In this document: in pieces, positions 1-6,581 of the stretch
How the letters are laid out: every line of letters starts with the position of its first letter
How positions within the stretch are numbered: the stretch's first letter is position 1
NCBI GenBank assembly: GCA_003444595.1
Contig: DLUO01000101.1
Coordinates: 2,977 to 10,726 of the forward strand
DNA length: 7,750 nt
Origin: Bacillota bacterium
GTDB lineage: Bacteria > Bacillota > Dethiobacteria > DTU022 > UBA8154
Reading direction: 5' to 3'
Translations under genes and position numbers: made by a program
Notes under the pieces: model-generated
The model's database searches: none
Seen by the model: the letters and a program-made list of their open reading frames with translations, nothing else
What the model was told of the DNA's origin: nothing

Positions 1-58
1 TCCTTGAAATTTTCGACAATTATCTTTGTTTTCCTGCTATCTTTATAAAAAGGGAACA
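1..58 (-). promoter_or_regulatory. Intergenic leader after ylmH with a Spo0A-box-like site
   Basis: This is the non-coding stretch between the ylmH stop and the window edge. Read on the minus strand it contains TTGTCGAA (positions 19 to 12), which matches the recalled 0A-box core TGTCGAA for the sporulation regulator Spo0A. It ends in TCAAGGA at the edge, which may be the start of a ribosome binding site for a gene just outside the window. A TATAAA element lies at about 42-47, but no convincing -35 accompanies it. In related genomes the next gene is commonly divIVA; that identity is inference. A single heptamer can occur by chance, so Spo0A control is only suggested. Confidence 0.35.
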
Positions 59-853
59 TTAAATTATTCTAAACAGCAGCAAGTGTGTCCTCCCTTTACG
101 GCTTTCACCCTTTTTTTCAACCACCTCAATCCTTCCCCTTCCTGCCATGGAAATGACATCGCCTTCTTTAACCGGCCGGGAAGGCTGCTTTACTAGCTGG
201 TAGTTCACCTTGACCTGTTCGCCTTTAATCAGGGGAGCAATTTTGGAACGTGATATTCCAAAGCCCAACCCGGCAACAGCATCAAGCCTCATGGAGGCGA
301 CCGTCCCTCTTATCTCTTTAACACGCCTGGGCGCAAACTCCGATGTCAACGCCTCCGGCTCAATTTCTTCGACTTCCAGGGCATAACGCCCTGCACTCTG
401 TAAATTTGCTTTTACAAAGGGTAACAGATCCTTTACCAGGAAGATAAAGGCCTTTTCTCCTCCCCGGTAAATGATATCCCCGACCATTTCCCGTTTAATA
501 CCCAACCCCATCAGCGCCCCCAAAAAATCCCTGTGCGTTAACACTCCCTCGGGATAGTTGCCTCTTACAGAAAGGCAGCCGACTGCTTCCCCTTCAATCC
601 CTCCGGGCAGGGAAAGGGGACGGAGACCGATCCTTACCCTTTCTGCTTCAGGGTAACCTCCGAAAAAAGAGCACTGGATACCGGGAAAGCGGTGCAGTAG
701 ATCCCTGGCGATCTGCTGCTGCCTGGGATCGACAAAAGGTGTCCACTGTTCAACATTTAGCTCCTCAACTTTTTCCAGCAGGGACTGGAAGCGGGCTGCC
801 CATTTTTTTTCGGTAGGCAAAGGATAATTAAAAGATTGTCTCTCTTTTAGCAT
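59..853 (-). CDS. ylmH: YlmH-type S4 RNA-binding protein
   Basis: This is an RNA-binding protein of the YlmH family, known in Bacillus and Streptococcus from the division cluster and linked to ribosome-associated RNA binding. About 264 residues fits the family length. Counting from the upstream GTG at 862, a YlmH-specific N-terminal region holds the conserved stretch HRDFLGALMGLGIKRE (110-125) followed by GDI. A C-terminal S4 domain spans roughly 190-247 (MRLDAVAGLGFGISRSK, then a basic loop and EGDVIS). The GTG at 862 directly abuts the AGGT purine tract, whereas ATG at 853 sits 7 bases after it, so ATG is preferred. The gene follows ylmG by 25 bp and probably shares its promoter. Family assignment is firm; the cellular role is known only from relatives. 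Confidence 0.93.
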   Translation of the reverse strand: MLKERQSFNYPLPTEKKWAARFQSLLEKVEELNVEQWTPFVDPRQQQIARDLLHRFPGIQCSFFGGYPEAERVRIGLRPLSLPGGIEGEAVGCLSVRGNYPEGVLTHRDFLGALMGLGIKREMVGDIIYRGGEKAFIFLVKDLLPFVKANLQSAGRYALEVEEIEPEALTSEFAPRRVKEIRGTVASMRLDAVAGLGFGISRSKIAPLIKGEQVKVNYQLVKQPSRPVKEGDVISMAGRGRIEVVEKKGESRKGRTHLLLFRII

Positions 854-878
854 CTGCCACACCTACTGTAAAGACAAA

Positions 879-1160
879 TCATAACAGCGCCAGTATAAGA
901 CGGCGCAATAAATTCAAAATGACAATAGCCAGGATTGGAGAAAGATCTATGTAACCCCCACCACCGATTCCCAGCGGAGGCACCAGCCTGCGGAAAGGCG
1001 CCAGGAAAGGTTCTGTCAGTTGGCGGATAAACTGCACAATATTGTAGATTAGCGGGCTGCCGTACGGGCTAACAGGTAAAAAACTAAAGATAATGCGCAC
1101 CAAAATTAAAAAATAAAGGATATCGAAGAAAGCACTGACGATATTTTTAAGAAATAGCAT
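879..1160 (-). CDS. ylmG: YggT-family membrane protein YlmG
   Basis: This is a small integral membrane protein of the YggT/YlmG family, found next to sepF in Gram-positive bacteria and related to plastid and cyanobacterial YlmG proteins involved in nucleoid or division organisation. The 93-residue product has two hydrophobic segments. The first is near the N-terminus (about residues 6-28); the second is at the C-terminus, rich in Leu and Ile. Between them lies the family signature region with LTEPFLAPFRRLVPP and a Gly-rich turn. A TTG start at 1166 is possible, but it lies only about two bases from the AAGAGG ribosome binding site. ATG at 1160 is 8 bases away and is chosen. A sigma-A-type promoter lies just upstream. 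The molecular function is not established from the sequence. Confidence 0.92.
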   Translation of the reverse strand: MLFLKNIVSAFFDILYFLILVRIIFSFLPVSPYGSPLIYNIVQFIRQLTEPFLAPFRRLVPPLGIGGGGYIDLSPILAIVILNLLRRLILALL

Positions 1161-1168
1161 AATCAATA

Positions 1169-1174
1169 CCTCTT
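1169..1174 (-). promoter_or_regulatory. Ribosome binding site deciding the ylmG start
   Basis: AAGAGG on the minus strand lies 8 bases before ATG at 1160 but only about two bases before the upstream in-frame TTG at 1166. This favours the ATG start. Confidence 0.6.
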
Positions 1175-1222
1175 GTTTGACAACCGAAAAGGATTAAACC
1201 CGGTTTCCTGGCAGTTTCTTTT

Positions 1223-1251
1223 AGTGTATACATTCTTCCGTTTAAGGTCAA
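1223..1251 (-). promoter_or_regulatory. Sigma-A-type promoter upstream of ylmG
   Basis: Read on the minus strand, TTGACC (1251-1246) matches the -35 consensus at five of six positions. It is followed after exactly 17 bases by TACACT (1228-1223), a four-of-six match to TATAAT. An overlapping TATACA is available with a 15-base spacer. Transcription would start near 1216 and leave a leader of about 55 bases before ylmG. The promoter sits in the only gap above 100 bp within the cluster, which supports separate expression of ylmG-ylmH from the upstream block. Confidence 0.6.
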
Positions 1252-1298
1252 CCCCTGTGGCTGCGGCTAGTTAAAAATTGTAGAGCGTTAAAGCCAGT

Positions 1299-1733
1299 CT
1301 ACTCCTCAAAGTTCCTTTCCGTCCCCCGTAAAATGAGAAGATCCCGTTCAGTGAATTCCTTATGCTGGAGTGAATTCAGAGTCACCCCGTGGGGCACAAA
1401 AACAAAAATACTGTTGTTAATTTTTTGAGAACTGCCATTCAAAGCAAATATTACCCCGCTTAGGAAATCAATAATCCTTTTTGCTTCACCCGTTTCTACC
1501 TCCTCGAGATTGACAACAACAGGCCTTTTGTTCTTTAAATGGCTGCCAATCTCCTCAACCTCGGAAAAACCTGCCGGATTACTTAAAATAAGACGGTAAC
1601 CTGTTTCTTGAGCGGGAAATTCCAATACTCTCCCCTTTTTGAAGGATTTCCTTGTAAAACTACGGCTTTGCGGCTCATCCTCCTCCTCTTCCAGCAAACC
1701 AAGAGAATGTAACAGCTTCTCCCAGAAGTTCAC
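1299..1733 (-). CDS. sepF: Cell division protein SepF
   Basis: SepF (YlmF) binds the C-terminal tail of FtsZ, polymerises into rings and tethers the Z-ring to the membrane. The 144-residue length is typical. The N-terminus MNFWEKLLHSLGLL is an amphipathic membrane-binding helix. It is followed by a short acidic linker (residues 15-22) and a disordered basic stretch. The core SepF domain begins at about residue 45 and includes PVVVNLEEVE (71-80), a helix with RIIDFLSGVIFALNGS (87-101) and the closing strand IFVFVPHGV (109-117). The start is GTG, with AAAGGG 8 bases upstream; it follows yggS by 13 bp, indicating co-transcription. Confidence in identity is high. Confidence 0.95.
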   Translation of the reverse strand: MNFWEKLLHSLGLLEEEEDEPQSRSFTRKSFKKGRVLEFPAQETGYRLILSNPAGFSEVEEIGSHLKNKRPVVVNLEEVETGEAKRIIDFLSGVIFALNGSSQKINNSIFVFVPHGVTLNSLQHKEFTERDLLILRGTERNFEE

Positions 1734-1746
1734 CCTATCATCCCTT

Positions 1747-2442
1747 TCATTTTTTCAGTCTATCTCCGAAAAGGGCGGTTCCCAAACGAACCATATTGGC
1801 GCCCTCTTCCACGGCCACTTCAAAATCGTTGCTCATCCCCATGGAAAGATACTTCATTTCTATCCCCGGGATCTTTATACTTTTAAACAGTTGGTAGAGC
1901 AGGCGGAAATATGGCCTCACTTCTTCCGGATCGGGCAAAAAGGGAGCAACCGTCATTAAACCCAGTACCTTCAGGTTGCGGTAGGTAGCCAGCTCTACCA
2001 GGGCATCTTCCACCTCTTCCCGCTTAAAGCCAAATTTGCTCTTTTCATCACCGATATTTACCTGCAGGAGAACATTGACTTTTCTATCTCTTTTTTCCCC
2101 TTCCTTCTGGATAACACCGGCCAGTTTAATACTATCCAGGGAATGAATAAGATCAAAGACAGGCACTACATGCCTTACTTTATTGCTCTGCAGGTGTCCG
2201 ATAAAATGCAGATGAATGTCGCCCGGTAAAAAGTCAATCTTGCTTAAAGCCTCCTGGACCCGGTTCTCTCCGAAATTGTTGATTCCCAGTTGATGTGCCG
2301 CGTTGATTGCCTCTGCCGGCACAGTTTTGGTAACAGCCACCAGTGTGATTTCTTCCGGAGAAACTCCTCTTTTAACTGCGGCTCTACGTAGACGTTCATT
2401 TATCTTGTTCAGGTTTTCCTTGAGCATGGAAACGTCAGTCAT
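1747..2442 (-). CDS. yggS: YggS/PLPBP-family pyridoxal phosphate-binding protein (YlmE)
   Basis: This is a PLP homeostasis protein of the YggS/YlmE/PROSC family, a single-domain TIM barrel resembling the N-terminal part of alanine racemase. It binds PLP but has no established catalytic reaction and affects vitamin B6 and amino-acid balance. The 231-residue length is normal. The PLP lysine is K39 in LVAVTKTVP. Other family signatures are NNFGENRVQE (56-65), IGHLQSNK (81-88), a GLMT strand, and the phosphate-binding end with SMGMSNDFEVAVEEG and MVRLGTALFG. ATG is preceded by a textbook AGGAGGT 8 bases upstream. It lies between the HlyD-like gene and sepF in a tightly packed operon. Confidence 0.95.
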   Translation of the reverse strand: MTDVSMLKENLNKINERLRRAAVKRGVSPEEITLVAVTKTVPAEAINAAHQLGINNFGENRVQEALSKIDFLPGDIHLHFIGHLQSNKVRHVVPVFDLIHSLDSIKLAGVIQKEGEKRDRKVNVLLQVNIGDEKSKFGFKREEVEDALVELATYRNLKVLGLMTVAPFLPDPEEVRPYFRLLYQLFKSIKIPGIEMKYLSMGMSNDFEVAVEEGANMVRLGTALFGDRLKK

Positions 2443-2451
2443 AGCGGTTTA

Positions 2452-2458
2452 CCTCCTG
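2452..2458 (-). promoter_or_regulatory. Strong ribosome binding site of yggS
   Basis: AGGAGGT on the minus strand lies 8 bases from the yggS ATG and begins one base after the HlyD-like gene's TGA stop. It is a near-perfect Shine-Dalgarno match and supports efficient, coupled translation. Confidence 0.75.
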
Positions 2459-3574
2459 TCACCAGAAAAAACTCTCTCCCTCCCTAACGTTTTCCGGCTT
2501 CGTAACCACTCTTTCATAAACCTCCAGATTCCTGACCAGATAATCATTTTCTCTCTCTGTCAGGACTATTACTTCCCGAAAATTTATGAGCCCTTTCTCT
2601 ACAACGTAAACACCCTTTTTATCCTCTTTTTGCACAAGGGCGCTTTTGGGAATAAGGGCACCCTCTAATTTTTTATATACAATTTCAGCGTTGTCCCAGC
2701 GCTGCTCGTAAAGACCTGGCAGTTCACGATCAATACACCAGGTAATCTCCAGTGTCCCGTCATCCCTTTCCCTGGATTCCACCTTCCGGCCCTGTACAGG
2801 TATATCGGGAGCAAAGGAAAAAAATAATTTGTTCTCCTGCTGGCTTTCCGGCAATAATCGTCCGAGTTCCGGCAGCAAAACAGCGCTGAAATACCAGTAA
2901 TAATTATCGATTAGCTTTAACAGAGGCGTAGAGCGTAAAACCCTTTCTCCTGAACTTAAAAGCTTTTCTTCTATTCCCTTTTCCGCGAATTCCTCCGGTG
3001 TCAGGTATGGGAAACGTGAATTCGGGCCGAATATTTCAAAGCCGTCCATTTTTAAATGAACCAGGCCGGGCAGAGGTGCTACTATTTTCACCTCTTTACT
3101 ATTCGCCGGAAAGAAATTGATCGGCTCTTCCTCTGTTTCTCCCAACAGCCAATCCTTAACGCGCTGCAAATATTCCGAATCCGAGCTTTCGCTCTCCTCA
3201 CTATCTGCTTTTATCAAAGGAAAATCTGTAATACTGGCCAACTCTTTACCGACAGGGACCCTTTCGCCCCCTGTAACTTCATAACACACAAAACCGGAGC
3301 ATGGAGCGAGAACTACTTTCTCCGAGAAGGTAATTATTCCTCCTGCAGAAAAGGAAACATCGGTTGTGCCTTCACTGGCCAGCACCGTATTAATGGTATC
3401 CTGGCCGGCGCTCCCCCAAATCCAGCCGCATAAGATCTGAATCAGCAAAAAAAGGGACAGAAACAAAAGTAGATAGTAGATGTTTTTTTTCCCGGCCCCT
3501 GCAGTGCGCCGGACGTCCGTGCCCTTACCTTCAAGGACCTTTAAATGCTCCCGGTTTGCCCTTTTTTGCTTCAT
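2459..3574 (-). CDS. HlyD-like single-pass membrane adaptor protein
   Basis: This protein resembles the periplasmic adaptor (membrane fusion) subunits of the HlyD family, which link transporters to the cell envelope. A basic cytoplasmic N-terminus of about 30 residues is followed by one hydrophobic segment (roughly 32-54 counted from ATG). A barrel-sandwich-like part follows, with a strand pair around IITFSEKVVLAPCSGFV and a second half near KIVAPLPGLVHLKMDG. The C-terminal part has the adaptor-like pattern LIPKSALVQKEDKKGVYVVE and ends in a KPENVREGE motif. The GTG at 3583 overlaps the pgeF stop but lacks a ribosome binding site; ATG at 3574 has AAGGTG 6 bases upstream and is chosen. No transporter ATPase or permease is present nearby, so the role is unknown; a division or sporulation link is inference from context. 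Confidence 0.75.
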   Translation of the reverse strand: MKQKRANREHLKVLEGKGTDVRRTAGAGKKNIYYLLLFLSLFLLIQILCGWIWGSAGQDTINTVLASEGTTDVSFSAGGIITFSEKVVLAPCSGFVCYEVTGGERVPVGKELASITDFPLIKADSEESESSDSEYLQRVKDWLLGETEEEPINFFPANSKEVKIVAPLPGLVHLKMDGFEIFGPNSRFPYLTPEEFAEKGIEEKLLSSGERVLRSTPLLKLIDNYYWYFSAVLLPELGRLLPESQQENKLFFSFAPDIPVQGRKVESRERDDGTLEITWCIDRELPGLYEQRWDNAEIVYKKLEGALIPKSALVQKEDKKGVYVVEKGLINFREVIVLTERENDYLVRNLEVYERVVTKPENVREGESFFW

Positions 3575-3579
3575 AATAT

Positions 3580-4395
3580 TCACCTTAGAAAAATTATACC
3601 CATATGACTTCCGGTTGCCCCTCTTTTAGCGCCCCGGTAGGAGTAAAAAAGATCGGGGCGGCAACATGTGCAAAATTCGTTTGTAATGATATTAAAAGGC
3701 CGGACTCCCACTTTACAAAGGATATTACTGTTGGTTTTTTGCAAATCCAGGAAACGGTGTCCCGGTCTTATCCCCGGATAAAAAACTGCTTCACGGCCCC
3801 AGTGGGAAGCAGCAGCGATATCCATGACATCTTCTCCAACCTCGTAACAACAGGGTCCAATGGAAGGGGCCATTAAAACCTCCAGGGAACCCGGCTCGCT
3901 GCCGAATGATTTGTTCATTGCCTCCACCACACCGGGCAGTATACCAGAAAATGTGCCCCGCCACCCTGCATGCGCCACACCGATGGCCGGCGCCCCGGGA
4001 TCCAGGAAAAAAACCAGCAGACAGTCCGCAGAAAAAGCTCCCAGCAAAACCTGCCGTTCAGATGTAATCACAGCGTCCGTTCCCGGAATTTCTCTAGTTC
4101 CTTTGCTTAAAAATAATCTGTCTACCAGAAAGACTTCTTTACCGTGAACCTGCTCTCCGTAATAAAGATCCTTCTCTCCTTTTCCCCAGATTCCCAGAAA
4201 TCTCTGCCGGTTTTTACCGACAATTTCAGGGCTGTCCCCTCCTTTCAACCCCAAGTTAAGGGAAGCAAATACTCCCCGGCTCAGTCCGCCGAGACGGGTG
4301 GAGAAACCATGTCCTACCAGGCCCTCCTTCTCCCACCGTGGATATAAAAAAAAGGTTACTCCGTCTTTTTCGATTAAAGCCGGGCTTTCCTTCAT
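3580..4395 (-). CDS. pgeF: PgeF/YfiH-family purine nucleoside phosphorylase-like enzyme (YlmD)
   Basis: This belongs to the YfiH/PgeF/YlmD family, formerly called laccase domain or polyphenol oxidase. Members act as cytosolic zinc-dependent purine nucleoside phosphorylases or adenosine deaminases, and in E. coli PgeF influences peptidoglycan fidelity. The 271-residue length is standard. The metal and active-site residues are present: H84 in GEQVHG, C125 in AFSADC and H142 in AHAGWRG. The GPCCYEVG loop (180-187), a C-terminal CTCCRPDLFYSYR and an IIFLR end are also conserved. The ATG is preceded by AAGGAG 7 bases away, and that site overlaps the last codons and stop of the upstream NrdD-like gene. 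It is followed, with a four-base overlap at GTGA, by the longer form of the HlyD-like frame. All expected catalytic residues are there, so activity is likely. Confidence 0.94.
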   Translation of the reverse strand: MKESPALIEKDGVTFFLYPRWEKEGLVGHGFSTRLGGLSRGVFASLNLGLKGGDSPEIVGKNRQRFLGIWGKGEKDLYYGEQVHGKEVFLVDRLFLSKGTREIPGTDAVITSERQVLLGAFSADCLLVFFLDPGAPAIGVAHAGWRGTFSGILPGVVEAMNKSFGSEPGSLEVLMAPSIGPCCYEVGEDVMDIAAASHWGREAVFYPGIRPGHRFLDLQKTNSNILCKVGVRPFNIITNEFCTCCRPDLFYSYRGAKRGATGSHMGIIFLR

Positions 4396-4399
4396 CTGT

Positions 4400-6241
4400 T
4401 TACTCCTTCGTTAAAGGTGCTATAGTAATAAAACCAACCCCGGCCGCGATTAACCTAGCGGCCATCTCCTCCGCCACTTCCACATCCATTCCCGGAAGCA
4501 AGACCATCCTGGAAGCATACCCGGCAGAGCAGCATTTATGTATTTCTCCTTCCAGAGCAATCTTTTTTTCCAGGCCTTCGTCTTCCTGAAAAAGAACGAA
4601 ACAAGAACTGTAATAATAATCTTTATCCGTTACTCCTCTGACCAAACCAAAATCCTCCCGGTCTTTAGCGACAAGATCTTGCAACCTGTCGCTGCCTGAT
4701 GAACCACAAAGGGCAATATTAAGGTCATATTCATCGGCAAAGGACTTAATACGCCTGGACATGTGTTCAGCTATTTTTACAGCCAGCCCGTATTCCAGTT
4801 CCTTTTCCTGATTTCTTTCGGTTAAAACCCGAGCTGCTTCGGACAAGCCGGTAAAACTTATGGAAATAACACCGTTTTTAAGGGATTCCTTAATGCTGTC
4901 CTCAGACGACAGATTTTCACTCCCCAGGTAAAGTCTCTCGCCCATCAAAAAGGGGAGATCTTTGCATTTGAGAGAAGAAAGAACTTCAAAACGGTGCAGG
5001 AGTTGGCGCACTCCCAGCCTCAACAAGCGATCGAGTTCTACAAAAAACAGTTCCTGCTCCAGGGAACTCAGTGCCAGGCGCGGCAGGTTCAGGGTCAAAG
5101 AAGCAATGTTACCTCGTCCCATCCCCCCTGGGAGACCATGCCTGTTTCCGGCTATCCTCATCCCATTGCTGAAATAGCAAACTTCTTCGTCAAAAGGGAT
5201 GTTATAGTCGGTATCGAGAAAAGCAAAGAAAGGATTCCCACTGCGCAGTGCTGCCCGCAATGCTGTTTGGTATAAATCGTAATTTGGATCCCCTTCCCGC
5301 AGATTGACTCCTTTTTTAATTATGAACACTAACTTGGGGCACTGCCGTTTTATACTTTCCTCCAGTAAAACTTTTGCTACTTCCCTGCCCTCTTCAGTAG
5401 TATCAAGCCCCAGCTGTAAGCTGCAATGCGGAGTATTTCCTGCTGATGTGCAGAAAAGTTTCCCCCAATATGCCAGGATCTCTTTTAAGTTCCTGTAAAG
5501 CTCTTTCCTGGACGGTTTATTTTTAATACTTCGGATTAGCTGGCCGACAACACGGTCAAAATAAGGCAAAGCCTGTTCGCCGTAAAGATCGTTTTTGTTT
5601 TTCTGTAAAATGGCAGAAACCCTGAGGAGAGCGGCCAGCAGATCTCCGGGTGGAAATTCCTCCGAAGCAAACTCATTCCTAAGCAGAGGCTGTAAATCGA
5701 TTTGCAGCGAATCAAGTGCTTTGCTGTAGTAACCCAGGCTATGTATATAAAAACTCCCCTCCTGATGAGCAGCAGCTATCTCCGGCGGGAGCAAATTGTC
5801 CAGGTAATATTTTTGGCTGGCGGCCAGCGCAATCCTGTTCATCTTCTCGGCAGGCGAAAAGTTGGCTTCCTCTTCCTTGCGATTCCCCTCCAGTAAAATT
5901 TCTTTAACCGCATCCATAAGCTCCGACTTGGCTTCTCTGATACGGGTTCTTTTCGCCCTGTACAAAATATAGGCCTTCGCCGTGCGGGCATGTCCTTTTT
6001 CAATCAGTACTTTTTCTACGGCATCCTGAATCTCTTCAACCGTAGGAATTAACCCGGACAGCTTCTGTTCGCTGAGGTAAACGATAACCTCTGTGGTCAG
6101 CTCGCGGGCTAAGGAATAATTCTCCCCTCCTACAGCCCTGGCGGCTTTAAAAATGGCCTGGGTGATCTTTTCAGCATCAAAGGGTACAACTCTTCCATCC
6201 CTTTTCCTGATTTCCTCAAAAGGGAAAAAATCGGTCGTCAA
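4400..6241 (-). CDS. NrdD-like ATP-cone protein lacking class III reductase catalytic residues
   Basis: This 613-residue protein is homologous to anaerobic (class III) ribonucleoside-triphosphate reductase NrdD but probably is not a reductase. An ATP-cone, the allosteric nucleotide-binding domain, spans about 7-97 (RKRDGRVVPFDAEKI, later TVEEIQDAVEKVL). The barrel-type reductase region follows, with YIHSLGYYSKAL (165-176), GLDTTEEGREVAK (278-290), DPNYDLYQTAL (318-328), GRGNIASLTLNLPRLAL (375-391) and GVTDKDYY (536-543). The usual NC pair is DS (177-178), and the GCR radical-site motif reads GMR (360-362), with Met where the thiyl cysteine belongs. The protein stops after GVGFITIAPL, where the CxxC zinc and RxxGYxG glycyl-radical domain would begin. 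The start is TTG, with a modest purine-rich site (AAAGGGTGG) upstream; no other start suits the ATP-cone. Homology is clear, the catalytic loss is seen, and a regulatory role is inference. Confidence 0.85.
   Translation of the reverse strand: MTTDFFPFEEIRKRDGRVVPFDAEKITQAIFKAARAVGGENYSLARELTTEVIVYLSEQKLSGLIPTVEEIQDAVEKVLIEKGHARTAKAYILYRAKRTRIREAKSELMDAVKEILLEGNRKEEEANFSPAEKMNRIALAASQKYYLDNLLPPEIAAAHQEGSFYIHSLGYYSKALDSLQIDLQPLLRNEFASEEFPPGDLLAALLRVSAILQKNKNDLYGEQALPYFDRVVGQLIRSIKNKPSRKELYRNLKEILAYWGKLFCTSAGNTPHCSLQLGLDTTEEGREVAKVLLEESIKRQCPKLVFIIKKGVNLREGDPNYDLYQTALRAALRSGNPFFAFLDTDYNIPFDEEVCYFSNGMRIAGNRHGLPGGMGRGNIASLTLNLPRLALSSLEQELFFVELDRLLRLGVRQLLHRFEVLSSLKCKDLPFLMGERLYLGSENLSSEDSIKESLKNGVISISFTGLSEAARVLTERNQEKELEYGLAVKIAEHMSRRIKSFADEYDLNIALCGSSGSDRLQDLVAKDREDFGLVRGVTDKDYYYSSCFVLFQEDEGLEKKIALEGEIHKCCSAGYASRMVLLPGMDVEVAEEMAARLIAAGVGFITIAPLTKE
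4403..4408 (-). promoter_or_regulatory. pgeF ribosome binding site embedded in the NrdD-like gene's end
   Basis: AAGGAG forms the last two sense codons (Lys-Glu) of the NrdD-like gene and is followed at once by its TAA stop. It lies 7 bases before the pgeF ATG. The arrangement predicts translational coupling. Confidence 0.65.
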
Positions 6242-6261
6242 GGAACCACCCTTTCTGCCCC

Positions 6262-6284
6262 CGGAAAAATTTTCTCTGTTTCCG
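6262..6284 (-). other. Small inverted repeat in the ylmC to NrdD-like gap
   Basis: In the 54-bp gap the transcript reads CGGAAA, an 11-base loop, then TTTCCG, a perfect six-base-pair stem about 20 bases before the TTG start of the NrdD-like gene. No T-tract follows it, so it is not a terminator. It could be a minor RNA structure or chance. Confidence 0.2.
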
Positions 6285-6295
6285 ATACTTCACCT

Positions 6296-6547
6296 TCAAG
6301 CCAGGTTGGACTCCACCGGATAATCCACCAGTATGGTATCCACCCCAATCTTTCTTATTTTTTCCCAGGGGATAACAAGATCATTTTTCCTGCCGAGTAC
6401 GCCCATAAAGCCTCCTGGCCCCGGCAGGACGATAGCTTTAATCTTTCCGTTTTCCAAATCAAGATCAATATCGCTGATAATGCCCAGCCTTTTCCCGTCA
6501 TTAACATTGATGACATCCCGATCGCGCAAATCGCTTATACGCACCAC
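6296..6547 (-). CDS. ylmC: YlmC/YmxH-family PRC-barrel sporulation protein
   Basis: This is a small PRC-barrel protein of the YlmC/YmxH family, widespread in endospore formers and often placed beside sporulation sigma-factor or ylm genes; its biochemical role is unknown. The 83 residues form the single barrel. They include ISDLRDRDVINVNDGKRLG (4-22), the strand IISDIDLDLENGKIKAIVLPG and the closing VIPWEKIRKIGVDTILVD segment, all typical of the family. Translation starts at the first of two adjacent GTG codons, with AAGGAGG 7 bases upstream. It is the first gene of the main block and follows an 81-bp gap carrying promoter-like sequences. Identity is secure at family level; YlmC and YmxH names are used interchangeably for such proteins. 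Confidence 0.9.
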   Translation of the reverse strand: MVRISDLRDRDVINVNDGKRLGIISDIDLDLENGKIKAIVLPGPGGFMGVLGRKNDLVIPWEKIRKIGVDTILVDYPVESNLA

Positions 6548-6581
6548 GCTCCAGCCTCCTTATGAAAAACCTCCCTTTTCT

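Noticed and set aside
1193..1208. AAACCCGGTTT palindrome in the ylmG leader as an operator
   Set aside because: It is a short near-perfect palindrome with a one-base centre; nothing links it to a known regulator and chance is likely.
1271..1302. Intrinsic terminator after sepF
   Set aside because: A GTAGA/TCTAC pair followed by AATTTTT is present, but the stem is only five AT-rich base pairs with a 13-base loop and overlaps the stop codon. It is too weak to call.
1639..1959. Plus-strand open frames opposite sepF, yggS, pgeF and the NrdD-like gene
   Set aside because: They have no recognisable domains, no convincing ribosome binding sites, and lie fully opposite well-supported genes.
3572..3583. 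Frameshift or gene fusion between pgeF and the HlyD-like gene
   Set aside because: Both proteins have complete ends, and the GTGA overlap is a normal coupling arrangement.
4510..4540. Residues CCSAGYAS (570-577) of the NrdD-like protein as a glycyl-radical motif
   Set aside because: The GY pair looks similar to RxxGYxG, but there is no upstream arginine in register. The segment aligns better with the HKLTxxGHI-type motif that precedes the zinc domain in NrdD, and about 36 residues follow it.
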